Source: Ganoderma boninense
Taxonomy: Eukaryota > Basidiomycota > Agaricomycetes > Polyporales > Polyporaceae
Assembly (NCBI GenBank): GCA_002900995.3
Contig: CM035309.1
Span: 2,920,389-2,984,388, forward strand
DNA length: 64,000 nt
Reading direction: 5' to 3'
Part shown: positions 22,963 to 34,415 of the stretch, piece after piece
Layout of the letters: each line of letters starts with the position of its first letter
Position numbering within the stretch: position 1 is the first letter of the stretch
Translations under genes and position numbers: made by a program
The notes under the pieces: model-generated
The model's database searches: none
Told to the model about the DNA's origin: nothing
The model's input: only the letters and a program-made list of their open reading frames with translations

Positions 22963-23869
22963 ATGCAGTTTTCTCTCTCCGCCGCTTTCGTCGCCCTCGC
23001 TGGGCTCGTCGGCCTCGTCGCCAGTGAGACGCACACCGTGCGTGTCGACAACCGGTGAGCGGTGTCACGTTCCTCCGAGTCGTACTGTGGAGACCTGGGT
23101 TGACCAACGTTGTGCATAGCTGCGACGACGGAGTGGTAGGTGGTGATCATATAGGCTCTGACCACCTATATTTACAAGCGCGGCAGCCTCAGCTCGTCCA
23201 GGATGGGCAAGAGAGGCTGTTGGATGGCCAAACCTCCTACACCAGCAACGGACCCATCGTCTCTGCCATCGCGTGAGTCACCTTTTCTCTCCGGATTGCT
23301 GTGCTCCCGGGTCACCCAGGCTGATACACATCCGCAGCTATCTGCAGACTGGTACGTCCTCAGCAGTAGCTGAGAACATTCAAGCATCACAGCTGTCTGA
23401 CTGACCACTGGGGACGCCTTCCTTCACGCCTGTCGGAGGGCCCTCTAGACTTCTGCTGGTTCACAGGCGAGAACTGCACCGTCGTCGAGATGACGCTCCA
23501 GAACGACGACCCGGGCTCCGAGGCGGAGATCATCGTGACCTCTCCGTACAGGTTTAGCGTTTCGACCGCCTTCGGGTCAGTCGCCCCCTTTTCGCATTTG
23601 CTCTCGCATCTCCCCGCTTGCGTAGGCCTCACCGCTGACTGAGGAACCCTGAAATTCACATGCAGGTACTACAACGGATGTGACGGGGCTGGAGCCTACT
23701 GCGCCGATGACAACTGCATCGCGCAGGGCGAGCGGGTGCCGTGCACTGAGGAAGACGTGAGTCGCTCAGCTGGTCGTCAGCGGAGAGCATGTTCTGTGTT
23801 TCTCAAGGGCTGACTATGACATTTTCTCCACGAACTCAGGTCGATTTGCTGATCACGTTCTGCATTTGA
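22963..23869 (+). CDS. Small secreted cysteine-rich 'glycopeptide'-type protein, copy 2
   Basis: Same seven-exon plan as copy 1: 22963-23054, 23120-23135, 23188-23273, 23338-23351, 23449-23575, 23666-23756, 23840-23869. They sum to 456 nt (151 aa), all in phase. A signal peptide (SLSAAFVALAGLVGLVAS) is followed by ETHTVRVDN, YLQTG, GENCT, YYNGCDGAG and the ending VDLLITFCI. It is more divergent than its neighbours: the CGFG block reads CDDGV and the CGFN block reads DFCWF, so some framework residues have changed. It may be diverging under relaxed selection, but it has no stop or frameshift. Confidence 0.8.
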
Positions 23870-24438
23870 AGCCTGGAGGATGAGGAGAAGGAGAATAGCT
23901 GAGCCATGCCAAGAGATGCGGCACACTGGAGAGGTCCGTGAATATGTAACACTGGGAAACCAGTGCCTTGTAGTATGCCGAACGTTGCGGGCTGTTGCGA
24001 ACGTTGGCATCGTGGTTCTCATATATTTTGCATCGAGAGCTTGGCGAGGACTTGGGAAAGAGCAGTGCCCTTCTCAAGCACCATTCCAGCAGTACTAGTC
24101 TCGGGATTGGATTCACGGATGTTTCGGCAATACAGGCTGCCTTGTAAGGCGCACGACCTCGAACAGTGTCCGTGTAGTTCCTGAACTGTGTATCTGGATT
24201 CCAAAAACGTCTCAGCGTCTTCGGGTCTTCTTGAACCTCCTCATTGGATCTGCAAGGCTTACTGCGAGTGCGCATGTGGTGTGTCTCGTGATGCCTCCTT
24301 GGTGCCACCTTGACCGGCAGGATGGATGGACAAGAGGCTCATAAGGGACGGTCGTGGCTCGGTGGTGGTCGAACCAGGTCAGCATTCCCCCGTCTGACCT
24401 CCCTCTCCCATAAGCTTCCTCTACTCCAGGTTCCTACC

Positions 24439-25319
24439 ATGCGACTCCCTGGATCCCTCGCCACAGCGGCTCTCACCGTCGCCACTCTCTTCAGCACCAT
24501 CGCATGCGAGACGCACACCGTGCACTTCGAGAACTAGTGAGCCCCGTACCGTCTTCCACACTCAAACACTCTGACTTTCTGTGACACTGCTAAGCTGCGG
24601 AAACGGAGTGGTAGGTGGCGATCGCGATCGGCGATTCACAACGCCCGAAATCCCTCTATGCTCACTCGCGTGTAACGCAGCCTCTTCTCATCCAGGGACA
24701 GAACGTCCTCTCCTCAGGAGATGACTACACCTCCACCGGGCCCCTCGGCTCCGTCATCGCGTAAGCTCCAGTCTCTTCAAATTCGTGCTTCATCGGTGAC
24801 TGACAAGTCCTGCAGTTACTTGCAGACAGGTATGTAACAATGTTCCGACACGAACGACTACAGCTACTTGTCACTCCCCTGATACCCGCATCCAAGACAG
24901 CGAATGCGGCTTCAACGGCGAGAATTGCACGCTGATCGAGACGACGCTCGTGAACGTCGCCCCCGGAAACGTGGGCTCCCTCACGGACATCAGCCTCATC
25001 CCCCCGCACAAGTTCAGTGTCGCGACCGGGTTCTAGTCAGTGTCTACCGCCTGCCTCAGTTCTAACCTTCAATGAACACCCAAGGGTTGCGTACACATAT
25101 AGCTACATCGACGGCTGTAATTCCGCAGGGGCAGTCTGCGCCTCCGCGAACTGCACCGCGGCGGCGGCTCCCCAGTCTGTGTTGTGTCAGACGGACAACG
25201 TGAGTGCTAGTTCGCTGAGGGTACTCGGTACTTGCCTGATACGCGTGTATGTATATGCTTGCTCACGGTTTCTCCGCCTGCAGGTCAGCTTGGCGATCAC
25301 GTTCTGCGCTCCAACGTGA
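24439..25319 (+). CDS. Small secreted cysteine-rich 'glycopeptide'-type protein, copy 3
   Basis: Seven exons: 24439-24536, 24595-24610, 24681-24760, 24816-24829, 24897-25035, 25103-25199, 25284-25319. They sum to 480 nt (159 aa), all in phase. The N-terminal signal is longer than in the other copies (about 27 residues, MRLPGSLATAALTVATLFST). Conserved blocks are ETHTVHFEN, CGNG, YLQTD, ECGFNGENCT, YIDGCNSAG and VSLAITFCAPT, with added Ala-rich sequence before the last cysteine-containing loop. It lies about 370 bp upstream of the intact UGT gene on the same strand. Confidence 0.85.
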
Positions 25320-25685
25320 ACTTGAGAGTCACAATATTGACCTGAGATTCATCTGTTTTGTCTTGAACGTGCATGTACGAGTGCGTGCAGCAGAGTTAGT
25401 AGAGACAGAATGGAGGACGGTGCGGCTTGCTGCACCTTTAAGTTGGGGACGAGCCAAGCCGATGCGACCGGGCGTGGGCGTCCAAAGACATCCAGAGGGA
25501 GCAAGAGCCATGCCTGAAGTTGCTGTGCCCCTGTCATAAAGCCTTCTCAGTTCGATCGTCCATGACCACGTTGGAGCCTGAGGCCTGAGGTCGCAGCGTA
25601 TCTGCATATAAGCACGGCGCCACTGTCCGCCGTCGGAGTACAGTTTGCCCAACTCCGTGCGTCGCCCCCTTGGTCCACAGCAACC

Positions 25686-27931
25686 ATGAGCACGTCCAAC
25701 TGGCAGGAGAAGCATATCGTTGGCTTTGCATGGCAGGCATGGGGTTCGTATCCCATCTTTCTCCCTCGCTCGCCAAGTTGAACAGCTGCTGCCTACTAAC
25801 ATCTGTTCGCACGGGAAGGGCACACGCGCCCTCTCGTCAGCCTTGCAGCGCATATGGTCAAGCTGCGCCCGGTCTACGTGACCCTGGCCACCACGAACGC
25901 CTTCCACGAGCGTGTCAAGATCGAGCTCGCACGTCACTTCGACTCGGATGCCGGCGAGAATGAGTTCTCGCAGCGCGTCAGGTATGAAACACGCCACCCT
26001 TGACCTCCGACACGGTAACGCACTCACGAAAAAAATCCTGCATGAAGAGTGATATCTATGGGGGACATCAGTGTTACGAGCCCGGTGGACGGCGACGAGG
26101 CGTTCAAGAAGCTATTCAAGGCGCTCGTGTCTGATGAAGAGCTCGTCTGCGCAAAGTCTGGCGACCGCATGCCCCCGATCAAGAAGCCCCAGGCTGTAAT
26201 CCTAGACGTGCGTGGTTCTTATTGTCAGAATTGAATATTGAGAGTTCATCTTCACCGGGCTCACCTGCCTGCGCTTGCCGGCAATTGCAAACAGTTCCTC
26301 GCATCTGAAGCGTTCGAGTACATCCGGGAGATCGCGGGCGACACCGTCAAAGTGTATGCTTGGGAGTCCGGGATGGCAGCAGGGTTTCTCCAGCTGTTCG
26401 GGCCCGAGGACATGGGCGGCATGGGAAACGTCCGCGTCAGGGCCGAGGAGGAGGCAAGACGATCAGGACGACCGTACAAGGAGGTTGCGACCGAGGTTCG
26501 TTAGCTCGCTCGCGGCGACTGGTGTCTGATGCCCAGGCATTCGCACTGAATTGTCCTTGAGTAGATCACATTCCAGCCAAAGGGCGAGGTGATCCACGTA
26601 CCCTCCATGCCCCCAATGTACGACTACGAGTACGCGCCCCAGGACGTACGGAATATTTTGCGTCTACCGGTACCGGTCTGATCCGACTTCTCACTTGTCT
26701 AGTACCCGTTCCCCGACGATTTTGGACACCAGTGTTCCCTAGAGCGCACGAGTGAGCCTGTTGTTTTCGACGTTACGCGGTTCCTATCCTCACAAGCGCA
26801 TCGACAGGACAACCGAGGCCATGGACGGCATGCTTCTTGTGACCTCCGAATGCTACGAACCGGCGGCAGTCGCAGCGATGCGGACGTGGTTCGGCAAGAC
26901 TGGTCGTAAGGTCTATGTCTGCGGGCCGTTGCTGCCTGCCACCTCCAAGGAGACCGCACAGGAAGACAGGAGAAAAAACTGTGTCGGAGCTGGGTCAGCT
27001 GAGATCGAGGAGTTCCTGGACGCCACCCTCAAGGCTTCCGGTCCGAAGTCGATGCTCTACGTACGTGCACGTCGCCCCTGTCCTTCCCGTCCGAGCACAT
27101 TGAATACCTGGTTAGATCTCCCTAGGCACTCTGTTCTGGCCTGTAAAGACGCCTGAGAACATGTGGGCTGTCCTCGACGTCGTTATGGAGCTGAAAATTC
27201 CTTTCGTGAGCACATCGCTTTCTCAACGGAAGCACACCTGAGCGCTGGAGCGGCACCCACGTCAGATCCTGGGCCACGCCCCGGAATTCGCCTCCATCAC
27301 CGAGGAAGTAAAAGATAAGGTGGAGGCGTACGGGAAGGGGCTCCTTGCGCCATGGACGCCCCAGCATCTCATTTTGAACCACGCCGTACGTCAGGCTTTC
27401 GCGCCTTCATTTCGTCTGCACGTCGTAGGCTAAGGCCGTCAACACCGCGACAGGCCACGGGATGGTTCCTGACCCACGGGGGAAACAACAGCGTCGTCGA
27501 ATCGATCTCCGCCGGAGTGCCCATGTACGTATCATGATCCAACTTGCGTCCGAGGAGAGCACGTCATGCCTACTGCCGTAACTCTGTAGCTGAAGCTGAT
27601 CGCTGCCGCGTCTTGCAGGATATTCTGGCCGTTCTTCGGTGACCAGGTGACGAGCGCCATCCACTGCGCGGAGCACTTGGAGATCGGCTACGAACTGACC
27701 GAGGTGCGGAGCGGGCACGGGCTCAGGCCTGTCTACCGCACCGGGAGTACTCCGCTGGGCACGGTAGATGCGATCCGGGACGAGGTGCGCGGGGTGCTGG
27801 GGAATGCGTTTGGGGAGGACGGCGCGCGGAAGCGCGAAAGGCTCGTGGAGGTGAGCAAGGCGGTGAATAGCCAGTGGGCCGAGGGCGGAGCGTCGAGAAG
27901 GGATGTTATGGCGTTCCTAGACAGCTTGTGA
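25686..27931 (+). CDS. UDP-glycosyltransferase (GT1-like), about 519 aa
   Basis: Predicted to transfer a sugar from a UDP-sugar to a small acceptor. Exons: 25686-25743, 25819-25981, 26048-26207, 26295-26495, 26565-26645, 26703-26751, 26808-27060, 27116-27205, 27266-27385, 27454-27524, 27619-27931. The start gives HIVGFAWQAWGHTRPLVSLA, the usual N-terminal acceptor-domain motif with its His. The donor-binding signature is clear near the C-terminus: LLAPWTPQHLILNH, then TGWFLTHGGNNSVVES, GVPMIFWPFFGDQ. All junctions are in phase except 26751/26808, which is off by one, so that donor or acceptor is misplaced or carries an indel. No signal peptide or C-terminal membrane anchor is seen, suggesting a soluble fungal UGT. 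The substrate cannot be read from sequence. Confidence 0.85.
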
Positions 27932-28868
27932 GAGGAGCTGAAGTTTGAACGAACCAAAGGAGACAAGACAAGTCACAACACGCAGTGGTCGTGAACTTGT
28001 GGCGGGATAGTTCGAGGTCTGTGATATTCACGTTCTGGTTCACGATGAGGACGTATATCCAGAGTATCTGTGTTGCGTAGTTGTCAGAACTTTTCCTAGA
28101 TGAATGAGGAGATCGGAGGCCAGAGACACCCCACTGACTCAGGGAATAACGCCAGCGTCGATGAATGATTTGTTAGGAAGGCTGCCAAAGTGTAGTGTTA
28201 ATGCCCTTGCTGGAACAGAAAATATTGATTTATATGTCTTACAATTCTAGTGTATGTGAGTCTTAAACCACGGGGAAGGGTGGGTTCATGGCAAGTTGAG
28301 AGACTCGAGAGAGCTGCCGCGTGGGTCTCCAACAGACGCTTCATTCGATGGGCGTTCGGGAGATACCGGCTAGCCACGTCATTGGATGCCCGCTGCCTCC
28401 TACCCAAAAGCTTCGTCCCACTCCCAGCCCACTCCCAACGTTGAACCCATCTTTCTCCCTTGGAATACAGCTCTCAACAGTTCTCGTAGGGTAAAGCAGC
28501 ATGAACTCGTGATTACGCTCTCCATCTCATTCTCTCTCGCCTGACGTTCCTGGGGAACGCCTTGAGCGCCAAGTCCAGGTCCCACTAACGCTCTTCGAAA
28601 CCACGGGTTGCTCGCCCCTCAACCGCTATGCACTTTCAGGGAGTTCCTAGTTCCCCTCCGTTGACTATATGCTGGATTTAATCCCTGCTGTCCTGATCCC
28701 CAAATCCGAGGGTGAGTGCTTCCACACAATGCGCGTTCATAGGCTGATCCCAGCGTTCGTAAATGCACTCACATATACGATCATTTGTCGCGTATACCGC
28801 GGCATATATGCTCTGGAGATGCCGGAATCCCTACTCTATTGAGCCTCAACCGGGGTTGCGATAGTCTT

Positions 28869-29219
28869 GACATCGGCCTCATCCCCCCGCACGAGTTCAG
28901 CGTCATGTCGGGCTTCGGGTCAGTCCTCTCCCCCATCCATCGTCCGTCGTCGTCCGCCGTCGTTCTGCGTCTACTATCACAGGCAAAAGACCTAGGCATG
29001 CAGGTACTACAACGGGTACGACGGCGCCGGGGCGGACTGCACGTAACAGGGCTGTCTGACCGCCTTCTACCATCCGGACGACACCTGGGTTGAGGTGCCG
29101 TGCCAGGTTTAAAACGCGAGTGGCTGCGCCGGCCGTGTGACATGTAAGCAGGGATCGAGCTGATTCCTTATTTCGTGGGGCTATAGGTCGACCTGGTCAT
29201 CACGTCATTCTGCGCCTGA
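28869..29219 (+). pseudogene. Decayed 'glycopeptide'-type gene, copy 4
   Basis: Only the last three exons are recognisable: DIGLIPPHEFSVMSGFG, then YYNGYDGAGADCT and DDTWVEVPCQV, and finally VDLVITSFCA with its stop. In-frame stops interrupt the middle exon (TAA after ADCT and TAA after PCQV), the conserved Cys of YYNGC is Tyr, and an extra TCA precedes the final Cys. The signal peptide and first four exons are missing. Confidence 0.75.
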
Positions 29220-29782
29220 ACCGACCCATAGCATGAGGAGTACTAACCAAAATATAGATATGCTGTTCCGGTATGTAGGGAGCTCGAGTTCAAGTTCTTG
29301 GACGCGTGTTGCAGGTAGATGCTTCCCTTGGTCGGAATATATGAAGTGGACGTGAACTTGAAGCGTGAAGCCTGCAGTCGTGCTGCAACGGTCGCGACTA
29401 TGCCAGCCAGGACCCTACAAACCCATAGTATATTGCTTGCAACCCTGAAGAAGTACCTGAACATGACCACCGTGGTGCCATGTTTGGCGGACTACGGAAG
29501 TGGACATCAATTATGGTGTGCACTGTGAGACACTCGAGCTCCCGCCCCGCTGGAGGTCCAAGTGCATCTGGCTGTTGGCCTCCCGACGCGCATGGCTTCT
29601 GGCAGAAAGAAGACCTCGTCCCAGCCCTTCCTCCACAGTGTGCTCACATACTTGCGCCCCACATCTCGTCAAGATCGCGGTGCCATTCCACAGGTCCGGC
29701 GAGGTGTGAACAGCCCCATGGCTACATGTGAGCGTTACAGTCAGCATGAGCGCCGAAATGGTCCCCGAGCACTCACCTCGAC

Positions 29783-31575
29783 TCATGATTCCTGCCGCTC
29801 CATGTTCGCATACGCCACACCGTTCTCACGCCCGATCCGCATGGCTCGAACGAATCGCAAAACCTCAACCCAGCTCTTGCCCGGCACCGAATAGCGCAGG
29901 ATTTGCGGGTCCGCGAAGTCGATGCAGGGGAAGACGCGGTCGACGGCCGTCGCGACGTCCATGCACACCTGGAGCGTGAACGGAGGCACGATGCTGTCGA
30001 TCCACACGGACTGCAGCCCGTGCCCGAGTGCCGGGATCGCGCTCTTCTCGGGCATGGGGCTCGGGTCGAGCTCGGGGATGTAGAGCGTGGTCAGGCGGGG
30101 GCACCGCCGCGCGAGGGCGATGAGCCCGGGGAGCGTGGAGCGGGAGATCTGGGGCTGCGAGTAGCGTTTGTTGTGCTCGATGCGGAACGTCGCGAGCTGC
30201 GGCCACGCAGCGCCGAACCGGGCGAGGTCGTCGTCGCGAATGCAGGGTTCGGTGGACAAGAAGGCGAGGTCGACGGAGGTGACGTTGGGGAACGCAAGGA
30301 GGGGCTCGAAATAATCCATGAGGGAGCTTGGGGGCATGGGGAACACGTGGGTGTAGCGGGCTTCGAAGGAAGTGAGGAGTGTGGGGTTGAGGCGTTGACA
30401 TAATGCGGTCGACAGGTGCCGTGGCTTCCCGGAACTGGGTGGATGCACGATTTGGAACTTCGTGTGTTCCAAGTTGGGAAACCCACAAGCGAGGATGAAT
30501 GCGACAAGATGGTCAGAGTGTCCGCAGAGAGCCAGTGAGGTCAGCCTTTGAAAAGCATGTGGGGGAAAGGCAGGTGCGGTAACTCCGGAAAGGTCGATGA
30601 GACACGATAGACTTTGGAGGGATGTAATTGATGAAACCAGCCGCAGATTAGACTCGTTGAGTGGGAAATTGTCAGGAGCGGAGAGGGATTTCAGCTGCTT
30701 GAAGTGCACGAAAAACTGAAGGTACGCCGCGTCTGCTAGGTACAGGTGCACTCCCCAAGTGAAGTGTTCCAGGTCAGGCACCAACTGTGGAAGGGTCTGA
30801 AGCAGCGTAGCGGATACGTGTGGAGTACGCGATAACTTCTCTGGATCAAATTCATTGTCAAACAAGATCTCCAGGTGGCGAAGCGTGGGGGGGAGTAAGA
30901 GAGAGAGAGCCGATAATCCTGAGGCGCCAAAGTAGTAGGCGGTGAATTTGCGAAGGCGGGGCATTAAGGGAGCACCCCTGGCCTTAGCTGCAAGAAATGG
31001 CCAGACGGAAGAGTGAATCTCGGCCATAGCTTTCCCAGTTGCAGTCGCGATGCGGATACGCTCGGCGTAAAGCTGAAATCTAGCCCAATGGTCCGGTAGA
31101 ATTGCGCCAGAAAGCATCTAGACGAGCGAGTGCATGAGCATTGTGTTGGACTGAATAACATGGGTCTGAATGTGACCTACGTATTGGGAGTCAACCAACC
31201 TGTACCCAGGCAAAATTTTCAACAGCGGATGGAGGGTCCCCACTGTCAACTCGCGCCACAACGTATCCAGTGCGTGGTGGGACAACATGCGACAGGTGAC
31301 TGCTGCCGCGGCCAGTGCCGCACGGCAGGTTCGTCGTGATTGAGCCAGTTCTTCAGAGTCGCTAGCCAGGCTTATACCTGGACTCAAGTGACTGAATATC
31401 ATCGTCAGGATGTCCGGATATGCCAATGCATACGCGGGTGGCGTTATGGTCTGCAGAACCAAGCGTTAACAATTGTCAATCATGGAATGACGAATAGCCG
31501 CACCCTTGAGCCGTGTACCCTTAGAGTTAGAGTTGGCGTTGGCATGATAGGCAACAGTTCGAGGCCGGTGGACAT
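29783..31575 (-). CDS. F-box-like / leucine-rich-repeat-type protein, 553 aa
   Basis: Three exons: 31575-31519 (MSTGLELLPIMPTPTLTLR), 31450-31181, 31117-29783. They sum to 1662 nt, all junctions GT-AG and in phase. Exon 2 has an F-box-like N-terminus (ALAYPDILTMIFSHLSPG) followed by the CRMLSHHALDTLWREL pattern typical of agaricomycete F-box proteins. The long third exon has repeated leucine-rich segments (LRKFTAYYFG, LPPTLRHLEIL, LPQLVPDLEHF, LTSLALCGHS). The inferred role is a substrate receptor of an SCF ubiquitin ligase; these fungi have large, variable sets of such genes. A broken paralogue lies directly upstream. Confidence 0.75.
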
Positions 31576-32239
31576 GGGTGGTCGAGAGGAGGGGAGATGT
31601 ATTGAGCAGCGACGAGCAAGCGTGTGAAGTGGTCGGGCCCAGGTACTGCCCAGGTTCATGTTGCAGCTTGACGCGCGGGGCGCCTGTAATCTGCCCAGCA
31701 ATTTCCACGCGGAGGACTTTAGTACGTCGGACATGCCTTTAGCACGAAGTTAGCCGAGCACAATGCTGCTGAACAACGTAACCATTCCCATCTGCTAAGC
31801 CCACATGCCCTGTGATATCCAAATTACCAAGCCTCCGGTCTCTGTCCCTGAGGCCATTCCATCCGAGTCAATAGGGCCACTGCTGAAACTATCACTCGCT
31901 CTCTGCCAGTGATGGCTAGGCCTCCTGACGCTCCACACAGTAATATCCTATGGACGAGCGATCTACAGTCGCAACAACCAGGGAGTCTCTCCTGCGTTTT
32001 CGACATCGGGAGAAGCTGTTAAACACTGAGTGGGACGAATATGACCCCCCGAATGCAGGATAATCCACATAACTTGAAGCGTCAGTGGGGAACAGTGCGT
32101 CGAAGAGCGCAGGAGGCACATGCAAAGTTACGCATGAGCCTCAAGCCGTTTCGGCGCGCCGCTCGTCCCACGGGACGAGCAGAACCGGCAGGCACGTACA
32201 GTATCCGCACTCGGCGTCATCCCGCCGCGTCTGCAAGTT

Positions 32240-33694
32240 GCATTGCGCCACTAATATTCGCGTCCATGACCTGCAAGACGTCGGCCTATCCTTTCCCAGA
32301 GCCGTCCGGGATCACCCTCGACTGTGCGTCCTCGAGGTCGATTGAGGGGAACATGCGGTCGAGGACCCCCATGGACACCTGGGAGAACAGTGAGGTGGTG
32401 GGGGCGCTGCATGCTGCCGAGCTCCAGAAAGCGCTGCCCGTGTCCTCGGAGCAGGAAGAGGCAGACCGCGTGCTCGCCCGCTGGCAAGCCTGGGTCGAAC
32501 TCGGGGATCGCGATGGTGATGAGGGTGGGGCAGCGCGGCGCGAGCGCGGAGAGCGAGGGGGCCGCGACGTCGGGGTGGGAGTGGTTTGTGGCGTAGCATT
32601 GGATGTGGAGGGTGGCAAGCTATGGCCATGCGGTGCCCCGCGCCCATAAGGGCGGGGTCCTCGTTGCAGATCCGAGGGTTTGTTGTTGGATACGAAGGTG
32701 AGGCAGAAGGAGGTCACGGTGGGCAGCGATAGGAGTGCTTCGTACTAATCAAGGAGGGAGATTAATCCGTGAGCTGCAGAAAGGGGTCCGAGGAAAGGCC
32801 AGTTCAGAGATTCCTGAAAGGTCGATGCGGCAAGAGACGTCCTACAGGGTTGTCACGGACGAACATACCTGCAGCATATCCTTGTTGAGTCGCATATAGG
32901 CAGTTGAATGACTGGAGGTATCCTGGCAGGTGCGGTCAAAGTCAAAGTTAGAAAATCAAGTGTTCTAGGTCGGGGACCTTGAGGGGGAGAATATGAAGGA
33001 AGGAGCCATAAACATGTGGAGACCGTACATGGTCTTCCTTTGAGCCCCCAGCTCTGAAAGACAGGTCAAGAAAACGGAGTGTTCGTGAAAATACGAGGGC
33101 AAGAGGCGGTGTCCCTAGGACGGAAACGTTGAAAGTTTGGAGTTTGTGATGACGGGGCATCAGGGATCAGCGGTGAGCCCCCGAGTCATGCTGCAAGAAG
33201 CATCCATACAGAAGGATGGATCTCGACCATCGTCGAGGGGCGGCGTGCGGGAGCGACGCGCACGCATTCACTGCAAGCACAAAACCTACACCAATCTTCC
33301 GGTGATATTGCACTACAAAGCATCTATCACTCTAAATGAGGCTGCCGGGCCATTTCAATGGAGCATATACATAATGACTCACGAATTGCGCTTTGACGCA
33401 CTTGTATGCCGGCAATATATCCTCAACAAAGACTAGATGTCGTCCAACTCGCGCCACAAGACGTCTCAGTTGCAATGCATGGTGGGACAGGATGCGGCAG
33501 ACAGCTGCAGACGACGCGAGGGCCCGACGAAGAGCTTCAAGTTGGCGTGATTGACGCGATCTGTGCGTAATCTCCCCTAGCCCCAATCGATTGGCCCAGG
33601 AGCGAAACGTGCGAAAATCAAAGCAAGAATGATGTCCCGGCAGGCCAGGTTCCAACGCAGACTGGGATGCGGAGGCGGTCATCTGTGCATGCAT
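32240..33694 (-). pseudogene. Broken F-box-like paralogue
   Basis: Pieces of the neighbouring gene are visible in order but in different frames: SSAAVCRILSHHAL..ILPAYKCVKAQF (33520-33400), SRTLRFLDLSFRAGGSKED with VPDLEHLIF (33160-32950), and the C-terminal VSMGVLDRMFPSIDLEDAQ (near 32380-32320). The last corresponds to VCMDVATAVDRVFPCIDFADP in the intact gene. Frameshifts and stops separate them and the central leucine-rich region is mostly lost. Confidence 0.65.
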
Positions 33695-34415
33695 GGTAGG
33701 AATTTCGTCGTCAGCAGGATGTCAACTGACCGTGATCCTATGTACCTTGGAGTAGCGCCGACACGATGAGCAGCTGGAGCCTCTGGCGGACGTGGTCGAG
33801 GGAACAGACCGGCCGCGGTCGCGCGCGGGACGCGGGAGAGGGACCACACGTGACGGCCACGAGCGTCAGTCACTCGGACATTCCTCACAGGACGAAGACT
33901 TCTGCCGACTCGGAGCACGTCGAACCCCATGCGCGTACGTACGTACTTTGTGCCAACCCTCCGGGACGAAAACTAGCTCTTTGCTATTATTGCTGCGTGT
34001 ATTATAGTTCTAGTAGTAGTATGCTGCAGTGTCATCCGAATGCGGCGCGAGAGAAGAGTCACTAACGCCATGGTCCGAGTCCCCACTTTTGAGAGAAGAC
34101 CTCAACGGGTGGCAGTGATGTGCATGTGCAGCCTGAGGCCGCACCGTGACCCGAGACGGACCAAGGTAAGTAAGCGCCACGACGCAGGCTACAGGTCGTC
34201 CGCGGCGAGGGGTCGGACACCGCCCCGCGATGCCTCGCGCTCAGGCAACATATGTAAACAGAGGTGCGAGCTTGAGGGACAGACGATGGCCGACCCGAGA
34301 GAGCGGCGTTGAAAAGAAAGAGCGGGAGGTGGGTAGTGGATGTGTCGCTACCGTCGGAGCCGGACGTCGGTGCGAGAAGAGAGAAAAGAGGCGCGCTGAA
34401 TCGAACCGGCGAGGG

